From: Actinomycetospora succinea
Lineage (GTDB): Bacteria > Actinomycetota > Actinomycetes > Mycobacteriales > Pseudonocardiaceae
Reading direction: 5' to 3'
Assembly (NCBI RefSeq): GCF_004363095.1
Contig: NZ_SNYO01000004.1
Coordinates: 375,905-439,904 of the forward strand
Length of the DNA stretch: 64,000 nt
Below, one piece after another: positions 16,482-23,842 of this stretch. Positions within the stretch are counted from its first letter, which is position 1. Every line of letters starts with the position of its first letter. The position numbers were made by a program, and so were the translations under genes. The notes below the pieces were generated by a model that saw only the letters and a list, made by a program, of their open reading frames with translations, ran no database searches and was not told the DNA's origin.

Positions 16482-16925
16482 TCACGGAACGACCGTCACC
16501 GGCCACTTCCCGGCGCGCACGAGTCGGCCCGCCAGCGATCCGACGATGCGGTGACCGGCGCTGGTCGAGGCGCCGACCACGACGAGGTCGACCCGGCGCT
16601 CGTCGGCCAGGCGCACGATCTCGGTGTAGGGGTCGCCCGCGACCCGCACGAGCTCGCCGGTCAGCGCGAGGTCCTCCAGGTACCGCTTGGCCTCGCCCTG
16701 CACCTCGGCGGCGAGCTGCTGGGCGGTGTCGCTGAGCACCGCGAGCGCGCCGGGGGCCATCGCCGCGAGCGAGGACGTCGTCGCGACCGTCGCCACCAGC
16801 AGGTGGGCGTGCTGGCGGCGTGCGACCCCCGCGGCCCACGCGCCCGCGCGCAGCGACGTGATCGACCCGTCGACCCCGACCAGGATGGTGCCGGGGCCGT
16901 CGGTCCCGAGCTCGAAGCCCGTCAT
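16482..16925 (-). CDS. Universal stress protein (UspA family)
   Basis: A single UspA domain of 147 residues. It begins with ILVGVDGS (about residues 15-22), and the ATP-binding loop VVVGASTSAG...GSLAGRLV near the C-terminus leads into the final strand WPVTVVP. The start ATG at 16925 gives the normal USP length; a longer frame to 16988 would add an unrelated basic N-terminus. The family binds ATP and responds to starvation or hypoxia; the precise role is unknown. Confidence 0.88.
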   Translation of the reverse strand: MTGFELGTDGPGTILVGVDGSITSLRAGAWAAGVARRQHAHLLVATVATTSSLAAMAPGALAVLSDTAQQLAAEVQGEAKRYLEDLALTGELVRVAGDPYTEIVRLADERRVDLVVVGASTSAGHRIVGSLAGRLVRAGKWPVTVVP

Positions 16926-16950
16926 GACCCCGATCGTGCGCCTGCGGCGA

Positions 16951-17259
16951 TCAGCCCGCGAACTGCACGGCCGTGCGCTGCCCCACACGGTGCGCGATCT
17001 GCTCGTCGATGATCCGCCGGTGCTCGGGGTCGTCGCGGTACACGGCGTAGGCGTCGACGTCGTCGAACACGGCGACGACCGCGAAGTCGGCGTTGTTGCC
17101 CGTCAGCCCCGCGTCGCGCCCGCACGACCACGACCGCAGACCCGGCAGGTCGGCGTCGGCGATCCAGCGGCGCAGGCTCTCGGCGATCCCGTCGACGACG
17201 GCGGGGTCGTCCGCCGCGTCGCCGGTCCAGGTGAACGTGACGACGTGGGTGAAGGTCAT
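16951..17259 (-). CDS. Dabb family (stress-responsive alpha/beta barrel) protein
   Basis: A 102-residue dimeric alpha-beta barrel protein. HVVTFTW at the N-terminus, the DFAVVAVFDDVDAYAVYRDDPEHRRIIDE block and the terminal VQF are the family hallmarks. Members include stress proteins of unknown role and a few small-molecule cyclases. The ATG at 17259 overlaps the TGA of the siderophore-synthetase-like gene by 4 bases, so the two are likely co-translated and may work on the same compound. Confidence 0.88.
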   Translation of the reverse strand: MTFTHVVTFTWTGDAADDPAVVDGIAESLRRWIADADLPGLRSWSCGRDAGLTGNNADFAVVAVFDDVDAYAVYRDDPEHRRIIDEQIAHRVGQRTAVQFAG

Positions 17260-18806
17260 GGGGCCATCCTGATCGGGTTGGGCAGGTCGACGTAGACCGG
17301 GTCCTCCCCGCGGCTGGCCGCCCAGCTGCGCAGGTGCGCCTTGGCGGGCAGCGTCGGGCTGGTCAGCAGGTCCCCGGCCCAGGGACCGCCGAGCCCCGCC
17401 AGGACGTCCGCGACCGTCGCCCACAACGCCTCCTCGCCGACGGTGTGGCGCCCGAGGACGGCGACGAGCAGGGCGACGTGGTTGACCACGACGTGGTAGC
17501 GCAGGCGCTGCCACGCCTCCGCGGGGGAGTAGACCAGCGGCGAGTCCTGGGCGAGGCCCTCGGGGACGCGGTCGCGGCGGACGTGGGCGCCCTCGAGGTC
17601 GCGCACCCAGCAGGCCACCGGCCAGCCGTCGGCGTCGGTGGCCACCAGCGTGTTCTGCGGATGGGCCTCGAACCCCAGGCCCGCGGTCTCGTACACCTGC
17701 AGCATCGGCACCAGCGACACCGCGAGCCAGCGGCGCAGCCACGCGTGGACGTCGCCGGCGGACCGCACCTCGGCCACCAGCGGCGGCTCCTCGCCATGCG
17801 GCCCGTCCTCGAGCAGGGCCGCCAGCACGCGGGGCCCGCCGGGCGGGAACGGCGAGCGGGAGATGACGGTCAGGTCGGCGGCCAGGCGCTCGCCCCCGAC
17901 CGCCGGGTCGAGCGTCACGAACCCGCGGTCCGCGATCACCCCGAAGCCCGGCGGCAGTGTGCCGATCCCGGCCACGACGGTGGCCGCGTCGATCGCCCGG
18001 CGGGCGTGCTCGACCGGCGTCGTGCGCACGAAGTGGGTGAGACGGGCGCGCAGCGGGAGCTTCCCCATCGCGCCGGTGACGGTGTCGACGACCGTGCGCA
18101 CCGACGACGTCGGCCACACCGGGTCGCCGAGCGGGCCGAGCCACCGGATGCCGCCCTCGGCCTCGAGCAGCGCGAGCGTGGGGTCGCGGGCGAGCACCCC
18201 GGCCTGGAACGGGTGCACGGGCAGCGCGGTCCAGCCCTCGGGCAGGCGCGCGGCGACCGCGGGCGGCGGCTCCGGCGGCGCCCCGCCGGCGAGGACCAGG
18301 TCGGGCCGCACCGCGAGGTGGTGCAGGACGAAGCTCGCGCCCAGCTCGGGCATCCAGGCGGCGAGGTCGGCGTCGTCGATGCCCTCGGCGCTCTTCGGGG
18401 TGGGGTGGAACGGGTGCCCGAGGAGCAGCGACTGCTCGGCGTCGCGGGTCGGGTCGCCGGTGCCGCGCGGCGGCGCGTCCAGGTAGCGGGTCGTGCGGTC
18501 GACGCTGTTGGCGACCAGCGCGGCGAGGTGTCCCGGCGGCTCGCCCCCGGAGACGGTCTCGAGCACCGCGGCGACGACCTCGTCGTGCGTCGCGGGCCGC
18601 CCGTCGAGGGTGACCTCGCCGGTCAGACGGTGGTGCCCCGTCGGCGACCAGGACGCGACGCCCACGGCGAGCTCACCGGCCGGGAGCGTCAGCACCAGGG
18701 TGTCGCCGACGCGGACCGCGGGCGGGTGGAGCTCGCGCAGCAGCGACGCCACGAGCCGTTCCCGCGCCGCGCTCTCGGCGCGGGCCCGTGCGCCGGGGGT
18801 GCTCAT
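17256..18806 (-). CDS. IucA/IucC family (NIS) siderophore synthetase-like protein
   Basis: 516 residues, somewhat shorter than the usual 580-620. The ATP-binding/carboxylate signature is LLLGHPFHPTPKS (about residues 130-142). EAHPQNTLV (catalytic-region HPQN) is in the second half, and the C-terminal FhuF-like segment ends PAKAHLRSWAASRGEDP. NIS synthetases condense citrate or similar acids with amines or alcohols to build siderophores. No transporter, decarboxylase or monooxygenase partner is nearby; the only coupled gene is the Dabb protein. ATG at 18806 is chosen; a GTG at 18830 is possible. Confidence 0.85.
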   Translation of the reverse strand: MSTPGARARAESAARERLVASLLRELHPPAVRVGDTLVLTLPAGELAVGVASWSPTGHHRLTGEVTLDGRPATHDEVVAAVLETVSGGEPPGHLAALVANSVDRTTRYLDAPPRGTGDPTRDAEQSLLLGHPFHPTPKSAEGIDDADLAAWMPELGASFVLHHLAVRPDLVLAGGAPPEPPPAVAARLPEGWTALPVHPFQAGVLARDPTLALLEAEGGIRWLGPLGDPVWPTSSVRTVVDTVTGAMGKLPLRARLTHFVRTTPVEHARRAIDAATVVAGIGTLPPGFGVIADRGFVTLDPAVGGERLAADLTVISRSPFPPGGPRVLAALLEDGPHGEEPPLVAEVRSAGDVHAWLRRWLAVSLVPMLQVYETAGLGFEAHPQNTLVATDADGWPVACWVRDLEGAHVRRDRVPEGLAQDSPLVYSPAEAWQRLRYHVVVNHVALLVAVLGRHTVGEEALWATVADVLAGLGGPWAGDLLTSPTLPAKAHLRSWAASRGEDPVYVDLPNPIRMAP

Positions 18807-18870
18807 CGGGGGCCAGTCTGCCTGGTGCACCTCGTCGAGGGCGGCGTCGGCGGCGTCACCGAGCAGCTGC

Positions 18871-19968
18871 TCACCCTGCCCCGCTGACGGCGTCGCTCGA
18901 GTCGCGCCGGAAGCGGCGCTTGTACCGGCGCCAGTCGAAGTGCTCGAGGAACTCGGCGGCCTGCGCGTAGCCGCTGTCGTAGAGCGCGCGGGCGCGCTCC
19001 GGGCTGATCCCGAAGTCGAGCAGGCCCACGGCGCCGGCGTCGACGTGGATGGTGCGCGCGGCGACCCACGGCTGGTTCATGACGGCCTGGTCCCGGCCCA
19101 GCAGCATCGTGGTGATCAGCTGCTCGAGCAGCCGCAGCGGCGCCGGCTGCGGGATGTCGAACCACCGCGAGTGGAACAGCGCGACGCGGTCGCCGATGCC
19201 GGGCTTGGGCGCGGTCGTGATCGTGACCCCGAACGTCGGCCAGCCGGGCTCGCGGCCGTCGGTGCGGTCGAGCGAGTCGATGGGGAAGTTGGACAGCAGC
19301 CCGCCGTCGACGAGCGTGGAGGTCAGGCCCGTGCGCGGGTTGGTCAGCGTGGTCGGCTTGAACAGGAACGGGATGGCCATCGACGCGCGGACGGCGTCGG
19401 CCACCGGCTGCGTGTCGGGGTCGAGCCCGTACACCGCGCGATAGTCCCAGGGCAGGCGCACGAGCTGGCCGAGCGTGAGGTCCGAGCACGTCACGACCAG
19501 CCGGTAGCGCTGGTCGCGCGGCAGGGAGTCGTCGTCGATGCGCAGGTCGCCGAAGGTGTGGACGCCGAGCGCGGCGAGCTCCTCGGCGACCCAGGTGTGC
19601 AGCCATTCGCCCTGGTAGAGGCCCTGCCCGCCGAGGAACGCGAGCGCCGGACCGGCCAGCGGCAGGCGCCCGATCCCGCTGCGGTCGGCGACCTCGCGGA
19701 AGTTCAGCCGCGCCGTGATGTCCCCGAGCTGCTCGCCGGCGGCGCCCGCGGCGGCCATCGCCCCGACGAGCGCGCCCGCCGAGGTGCCCGAGATGCGGTG
19801 CGGCGTCCAGCCCCGGTCGGTCATCGCCGCGACGGCGCCGGCGAGCCCGATGCCCTTGACCCCGCCGCCCTCCAGGACGAGGTCGGCCGGCCGGGTGCGC
19901 GGGCGGCGGCCGGGGGTGGTCCGGCCGGAGGCGGCGGTGGCCGTGGTCGTGGTGGCCATGGACGTCAT
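18871..19968 (-). CDS. Patatin-like phospholipase
   Basis: A 365-residue patatin-domain hydrolase. The oxyanion loop is LEGGGVKGIG, the nucleophile is in GTSAG, and the catalytic aspartate is in DGGLLSNFP. RASMAIPFLFKP is the typical middle motif. It would hydrolyse acyl chains of phospholipids or other lipids through a Ser-Asp dyad. The start is ATG at 19968, preceded by GGGGGGAA. The N-terminal Thr/Ala-rich 25 residues are low complexity. It lies upstream of the NIS-Dabb pair on the same strand, with a 64-base gap. Confidence 0.93.
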   Translation of the reverse strand: MTSMATTTTATAASGRTTPGRRPRTRPADLVLEGGGVKGIGLAGAVAAMTDRGWTPHRISGTSAGALVGAMAAAGAAGEQLGDITARLNFREVADRSGIGRLPLAGPALAFLGGQGLYQGEWLHTWVAEELAALGVHTFGDLRIDDDSLPRDQRYRLVVTCSDLTLGQLVRLPWDYRAVYGLDPDTQPVADAVRASMAIPFLFKPTTLTNPRTGLTSTLVDGGLLSNFPIDSLDRTDGREPGWPTFGVTITTAPKPGIGDRVALFHSRWFDIPQPAPLRLLEQLITTMLLGRDQAVMNQPWVAARTIHVDAGAVGLLDFGISPERARALYDSGYAQAAEFLEHFDWRRYKRRFRRDSSDAVSGAG

Positions 19969-20015
19969 GTTCCCCCCGACGCGCAGCGTCACCGTCACCG
20001 TGGTGGGGTGAACGC

Positions 20016-20429
20016 GTGAGCGCGCCCACGGCCGTGACCGCCCTCGGCGACGCGGACTTCCTGTCCCTGACGACCTACCGCCGCACCGGCGAGCCGGTGC
20101 CGACCGCGGTGTGGGCGGCCCGCGACGGCGACTCGCTCGTCGTCATCACGTCCGCGACCAGCGGGAAGGTCAAGCGCATCCGCCGCGACCCGCGCGTCCT
20201 CCTGCGTCCGTGCGACCAGCGCGGCACGGTGGCGCCCGACGCGCCGAGCGCGCAGGGCCGCGCGGAGGTCGTCGCGGACCGGGCGGCGCAGGAGGGGCCG
20301 CGGCGGGCACTCGCGGCCAAGTACGGGTGGAAGTTCCGGGCGATCGACCTCATGGCGCTCGCCGGCCGCGTCGCGGCGCTGCTCGGACGCGCGCCCGGCG
20401 AGCGGATCATCCTGCGGCTGCGGGACTGA
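20016..20429 (+). CDS. PPOX class F420-dependent enzyme, split-barrel fold
   Basis: A 137-residue flavin/F420-binding split beta-barrel protein. Features: DADFLSLTTYRRTGEPVPTAVW near the N-terminus, TSATSGKVKRIRRDPRV for cofactor phosphate contacts, and LRPCDQRG. Members of this actinobacterial family use F420 or FMN to reduce small substrates. The GTG start lies 47 bases from the divergent patatin start. Its stop is 7 bases from the convergent MerR gene. Confidence 0.88.
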   Translation: MSAPTAVTALGDADFLSLTTYRRTGEPVPTAVWAARDGDSLVVITSATSGKVKRIRRDPRVLLRPCDQRGTVAPDAPSAQGRAEVVADRAAQEGPRRALAAKYGWKFRAIDLMALAGRVAALLGRAPGERIILRLRD

Positions 20430-20436
20430 GCCGGCG

Positions 20437-20820
20437 TCAGTCGTCGGCGCGCAGGCGGTCCAGGTCGTCGTGCGCCTGCGCGAGGTCGGCGCGGGCCTCG
20501 TCGCGTTCGGAGCGGGCCTCGTCGCGCTCGGCGCGGGCGGTGCGCAGGTCGCGCTGGGCGTCGGCGAGGTCTCCGCGCAGGGTGAGGATCGACGCCGCGC
20601 CGGCGATGGTGTTGCCCTCGTCGGAGAGCTCGCGGACGCGCGCGGCGAAGTCGACCTGGCGGCGTGAGTAGCGCCGCTGCCCACCCTCGGAGCGGTGGGG
20701 GTGCAGCAGGTCGGCGGCGTCGAGGCTGCGCAGGAAGGCGGGCGCGACGCCGATGAGCTCCGCCGCCTGACCGATGGTCAGCGACGGGTAGTCGTGGTCG
20801 TCGAGGCGTTCGACGCCCAT
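20437..20820 (-). CDS. MerR family regulator (HspR-like) with coiled-coil tail
   Basis: 127 residues. The N-terminal MerR winged helix (about 14-75) is LTIGQAAELIGVAPAFLRSLDAADLLHPHRSEGGQRRYSRRQV. The C-terminal half is a charged coiled coil with heptad-like ERDEARSERDEARADLAQ. The ATG at 20820 is preceded by AGGAGG. It lies just downstream of hsp20 on the same strand (120-base gap). MerR/HspR-type repressors commonly sit beside and control small heat-shock genes, so autoregulation of this pair is likely. It lacks the cysteines of metal-sensing MerR proteins. Confidence 0.88.
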   Translation of the reverse strand: MGVERLDDHDYPSLTIGQAAELIGVAPAFLRSLDAADLLHPHRSEGGQRRYSRRQVDFAARVRELSDEGNTIAGAASILTLRGDLADAQRDLRTARAERDEARSERDEARADLAQAHDDLDRLRADD

Positions 20821-20940
20821 GGGTCCTCCTCTCGTGGGTCGGGAAGCTCGTGGTCGGGAAGCACGCGTGAGCACCCGCCGGGGCCGGCCCGGCGGGTGCT
20901 CACGTCTCGGTGATGGTCGTGGGGTCGTGCGTGACGGGGG

Positions 20941-21375
20941 TCAGGACGTCGGCGCCTCCTCGATGCTGGTCGTGCTGGACGCGTGCTCGATCTCGACGCG
21001 CCGGGGCTTCGCCTTCTCTGCCACCGGGATCGTCAGGGTCAGCACGCCGTCGGTGTACGACGCGTGCAGGTGATCGGTGTCGAGATCGCGTCCGAGCATG
21101 AGCTGGCGGCTGTAGCGACCGCGCGGACGCTCGGCCACCAGGTAGTCGCCGTCGCCGCTGGGTGCGGTGCGCGCCGCGGTGACGGTCAGGGCGTTGCCCT
21201 CCACGGACACGTCGATCGAGCCGGGGTCGACGCCGGGGAGGTCGAACGAGGCGACGAAGTGCTCGCCCGCTCGGTACACGTCCATCGGCATGCCGCTCAC
21301 CGCCTGGTGGCGAGAGGTGCCGGTGAGACGCTCGAGAGCACGGAACGTGTCGAAGGGGTCGTAGTTCAGCAGCAC
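20941..21375 (-). CDS. Hsp20/alpha-crystallin family small heat-shock protein
   Basis: A 144-residue small heat-shock chaperone. The alpha-crystallin domain covers about residues 35-130 (FVASFDLPGVDPGSIDVSVEGNALTV; YTDGVLTLTIPV with the conserved GVLTLTIP). The N-terminus FDTFRALERL resembles mycobacterial Hsp16. The start is GTG at 21375, with AAGGAG about 10 bases upstream. Its upstream region contains a strikingly AT-rich stretch shared with divergent dinB. It binds unfolded proteins without ATP. Confidence 0.95.
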   Translation of the reverse strand: MLLNYDPFDTFRALERLTGTSRHQAVSGMPMDVYRAGEHFVASFDLPGVDPGSIDVSVEGNALTVTAARTAPSGDGDYLVAERPRGRYSRQLMLGRDLDTDHLHASYTDGVLTLTIPVAEKAKPRRVEIEHASSTTSIEEAPTS

Positions 21376-21427
21376 GATCGGTCAGCTCCTTCCGTTCGGC
21401 GCACTGCGTTCTTGCTGGCTCCGGTGC

Positions 21428-21449
21428 ACATAGTTATAGCTAGAGCTAC
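21428..21449. promoter_or_regulatory. AT-rich divergent promoter/operator between hsp20 and dinB
   Basis: ACATAGTTATAGCTAGAGCTAC is about 70 percent A+T-like in pattern, in a region otherwise far above 65 percent GC. It contains near-palindromic TAGTTATAGCTA and repeated AGCTA units. It lies 53-74 bases before the hsp20 start and 65-86 before dinB. It is a good candidate for the hsp20 promoter and for the binding site of the adjacent MerR/HspR-like protein. It does not match the classical HAIR consensus CTTGAGT-N7-ACTCAAG. Confidence 0.5.
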
Positions 21450-21500
21450 AGGTTCCTGCAAGGGGTGGCTCGAGGAATTCCCGGACGTCGGCCAGGCATG

Positions 21501-21514
21501 CGAACGTGTGTTCG
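21501..21514. promoter_or_regulatory. LexA (SOS) box at the dinB start
   Basis: CGAACGTGTGTTCG matches the actinobacterial SOS box core GAAC-N4-GTTC with one extra matching base on each side. Its last base is the first base of the chosen dinB GTG start (21514), so bound LexA would block transcription directly at the gene start. Confidence 0.8.
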
Positions 21515-22707
21515 TGTCCGGCGAGCCGACGATCCTGCACGCGGATCTCGACGCCTTCTACGCCTCGGTCGAGCAGCGCGACGACCCGGCGCTGCGCGGG
21601 CGACCCGTGATCGTCGGCGGCGGCGTGGTGCTCGCCTGCAGCTACGAGGCCAAGGCCCGCGGGGTGCGCACGGCGATGGGCGGGCGGATGGCCCGCGCCC
21701 TGTGCCCGGACGCGATCGTCGTGTCCCCGCGCATGGAGGCCTACAGCGGCGCCAGCCGCGCGGTCTTCTCGGTGTTCGGCTCGGTGACCCCGCTGGTCGA
21801 GCCGATCTCGATCGACGAGGCGTTCCTCGACGTCGGGGGCCTGCGGCGCATCGCCGGCCCGCCCGCGGAGATCGCGGCGCGGCTGCGGCGCGAGGTCGCC
21901 GACGACGTCGGGCTGCCGATCACCGTCGGGGTGGCGGGCACCAAGTTCCTGGCCAAGGTCGCGAGCCGCGTCGCCAAGCCGGACGGGCTGCTCGTCGTCG
22001 AGCCCGGCGGTGAGCTGGAGTTCCTGCACCCGCTGCCGGTCGAGGTGCTGTGGGGCGTCGGCGAGGTGACCTCCCGCAAGCTGCACGCGCAGGGCATCCG
22101 GACGGTCGGCGACCTCGCGGCGATGGGCGCGCCCGGCCTCGAGTCGCTGCTCGGGAAGGCCGCCGGGCGCCACCTCGACGCCCTGGCCCACGGGCGCGAT
22201 CCCCGCCGCGTGCAGGTCGGGCGCCGCCGGCGCTCGATCGGCGCCCAGCGCGCGGTGGGCAACCGGCCGATCCCGCCCGAGCGCGTCGACGCGGTGCTCA
22301 TGGGCCTGGTCGACCGCGTCGCCCGCCGGATGCGCCGGGCCGGGCGCACCGGGCGGACGGTGACGCTGCGGCTGCGCTTCGGCGACTTCAGCCGGGCCAC
22401 CCGCTCGCACACGCTCGCCCGGGCGACCGCCGAGACCGACGCGATCATGGCGGCGATCCGGATGCTGGCCGAGGCGGCCGCGCCGCTGATGTACGAGCGC
22501 GGGCTGACGATGCTCGGCGTCAACGTCGGCAACCTCGACGACGCGGGCGGCAGCCAGCTCGAGCTGCCGTTCGCCGGCGAGACCCACCCGATCCAGCTCG
22601 ACACCGCCGTCGACGAGGTCCGCGAGCGCTACGGCCTCTCCGCGGTCACCCGCGCGACGCTGCTGGGGCGCGACCAGGGGCTGGAGATGCCGATGTTGCC
22701 GGATTGA
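21514..22707 (+). CDS. dinB: DNA polymerase IV (Y family)
   Basis: A 397-residue translesion polymerase. Metal ligands are in HADLDAFYASVEQ (about residues 9-20) and SIDEAFLD (about 104-111). PVIVGGGVVLACSYEAKARGVRTAM is the fingers/palm signature. A helix-hairpin-helix and little-finger domain follow. SQLELPF near the C-terminus is a beta-clamp binding motif. The start is ambiguous between GTG 21508 and GTG 21514. The first lies inside the LexA box, so 21514 is preferred, and a leaderless or near-leaderless message is likely. An SOS-inducible role is inferred from the box. Confidence 0.95.
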   Translation: MSGEPTILHADLDAFYASVEQRDDPALRGRPVIVGGGVVLACSYEAKARGVRTAMGGRMARALCPDAIVVSPRMEAYSGASRAVFSVFGSVTPLVEPISIDEAFLDVGGLRRIAGPPAEIAARLRREVADDVGLPITVGVAGTKFLAKVASRVAKPDGLLVVEPGGELEFLHPLPVEVLWGVGEVTSRKLHAQGIRTVGDLAAMGAPGLESLLGKAAGRHLDALAHGRDPRRVQVGRRRRSIGAQRAVGNRPIPPERVDAVLMGLVDRVARRMRRAGRTGRTVTLRLRFGDFSRATRSHTLARATAETDAIMAAIRMLAEAAAPLMYERGLTMLGVNVGNLDDAGGSQLELPFAGETHPIQLDTAVDEVRERYGLSAVTRATLLGRDQGLEMPMLPD

Positions 22708-22745
22708 GGACCGTTGCTGTCCGCGTCACCGCGCATTCTGGGCGC

Positions 22746-23189
22746 ATGGACGTCCTCTCCGGTACCGACCTCCCGCCCGGCTACGGCTCGGTGAACCCCT
22801 TCGTCGCCGTCCGCGGGGCGGAGGGCTTCCTGCGGTTCGTCACCGACGTCCTCGGCGGCCGAGAGACCCGCGCGGGCCACACCGTCGACGCCGACGGCCT
22901 GCTCATCCACGCCGAGATCCGCGTCGGGTCGTCGACGATCATGCTGTGCGACGCCAAGCCGCACTGGGCGCCGACGCCGGCCCTGCTCCAGGTCTACGTC
23001 GGCGACGTGGAGGCGGTGGTGGCGCGGGCCCGGGCCGCCGGTGCCGAGGTCGTCACGGAGCCGACGCCGTTCCACGGCGGCCAGCGACTCGCGCGCCTGC
23101 GCGACCCGTGGGGCGGCCTGTGGTGGCTGTTCGAGTACGGGCCCGCGAGCACGGCCCCGTCGGAGGCGCCCGATGCGTTTCCGTCCTAG
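22746..23189 (+). CDS. VOC superfamily (glyoxalase/bleomycin-resistance-like) protein
   Basis: A 147-residue two-module VOC protein. NPFVAVRGAEGFLRFVTDVLGGRE forms the first beta-alpha-beta unit; LLQVYVGDVEAVVARARAAGAEVV and LRDPWGGLWWLFEY form the second. This is the PhnB/YdfO-like subgroup, of unknown substrate. ATG at 22746, 38 bases after dinB; it may be read through from dinB, but no overlap enforces this. Confidence 0.88.
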   Translation: MDVLSGTDLPPGYGSVNPFVAVRGAEGFLRFVTDVLGGRETRAGHTVDADGLLIHAEIRVGSSTIMLCDAKPHWAPTPALLQVYVGDVEAVVARARAAGAEVVTEPTPFHGGQRLARLRDPWGGLWWLFEYGPASTAPSEAPDAFPS

Positions 23190-23253
23190 CGCCCCGACCC
23201 CGACACCCCGCCGAGCTATGTGCACCGCACGATCGACGAGGCCATGACCGCGC

Positions 23254-23682
23254 CTATTCGTGGATGACCAGGGCGCGAGAATAGGGGAACTGACTCTGCG
23301 GGGTGTTCGGTCCGAGTTCCCAGGTGCCGCTGAGCGCCGTGAGCGAGACGACCTCGCGACCGGTGCCGAGTCGTTGGTTGACGGAATTGAGATTGGTCGA
23401 GGCGGTGTCCGCGAACCACACCACGCTGGCTTCCTGGGTCTTGTGGTGGTTCCCGTCGTCCAGGGCGAGAACGGCGCGCGAGTACGGGAAGAGGCTGCCC
23501 GGGGTGTTGTCCCCGAGCTCGCCCGTCCCGCTCATCGCCGACACCTTCGCCACCGACCATCCGCTGCTCAGGAGGGTGTTGAGGGTGCCGAGGTTCGTGT
23601 CGGCGTCCTCGGCGAAATAGAGTACGAACACCTGCTGGGACAACGGGAGCTCCTCGACGTCGTGTTCATCGATCGGATGCAT
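23254..23682 (-). CDS. Unrecognised protein of two homologous 58-residue modules
   Basis: 142 residues that I cannot assign. Residues about 18-76 and 85-142 are two copies of one module. Each has VxxxxFA near the start, then xTNL...N..L..G..V, then an A-x-S-G-T-x-E-L-G-x-N-T-P-x-S-x-F-P-Y-S-R-A signature. Roughly 25 of 57 positions are identical between copies, so it arose by internal duplication. There is no signal peptide or membrane helix. Its surroundings (about 23.25-23.84 kb) are visibly lower in GC than the neighbours, which suggests acquisition. The start ATG at 23682 has no strong ribosome site. It is followed by a 160-base gap to zwf with nothing I can identify. Confidence 0.72.
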   Translation of the reverse strand: MHPIDEHDVEELPLSQQVFVLYFAEDADTNLGTLNTLLSSGWSVAKVSAMSGTGELGDNTPGSLFPYSRAVLALDDGNHHKTQEASVVWFADTASTNLNSVNQRLGTGREVVSLTALSGTWELGPNTPQSQFPYSRALVIHE

Positions 23683-23842
23683 CGGACGCTACTGACGCGA
23701 ATCGCGCCGAGACAGCGGCATCCGGATGAACGCCGTCGATCACTATTCGGAGCGCCGTTCTCACTGTCCGGCGTCGTCGCTGGTCGGGAGTGAAAGCGCC
23801 GAGAAAGCGCCGGGTCCCGACGCGTTCTCGAAAGCCGGTCGG

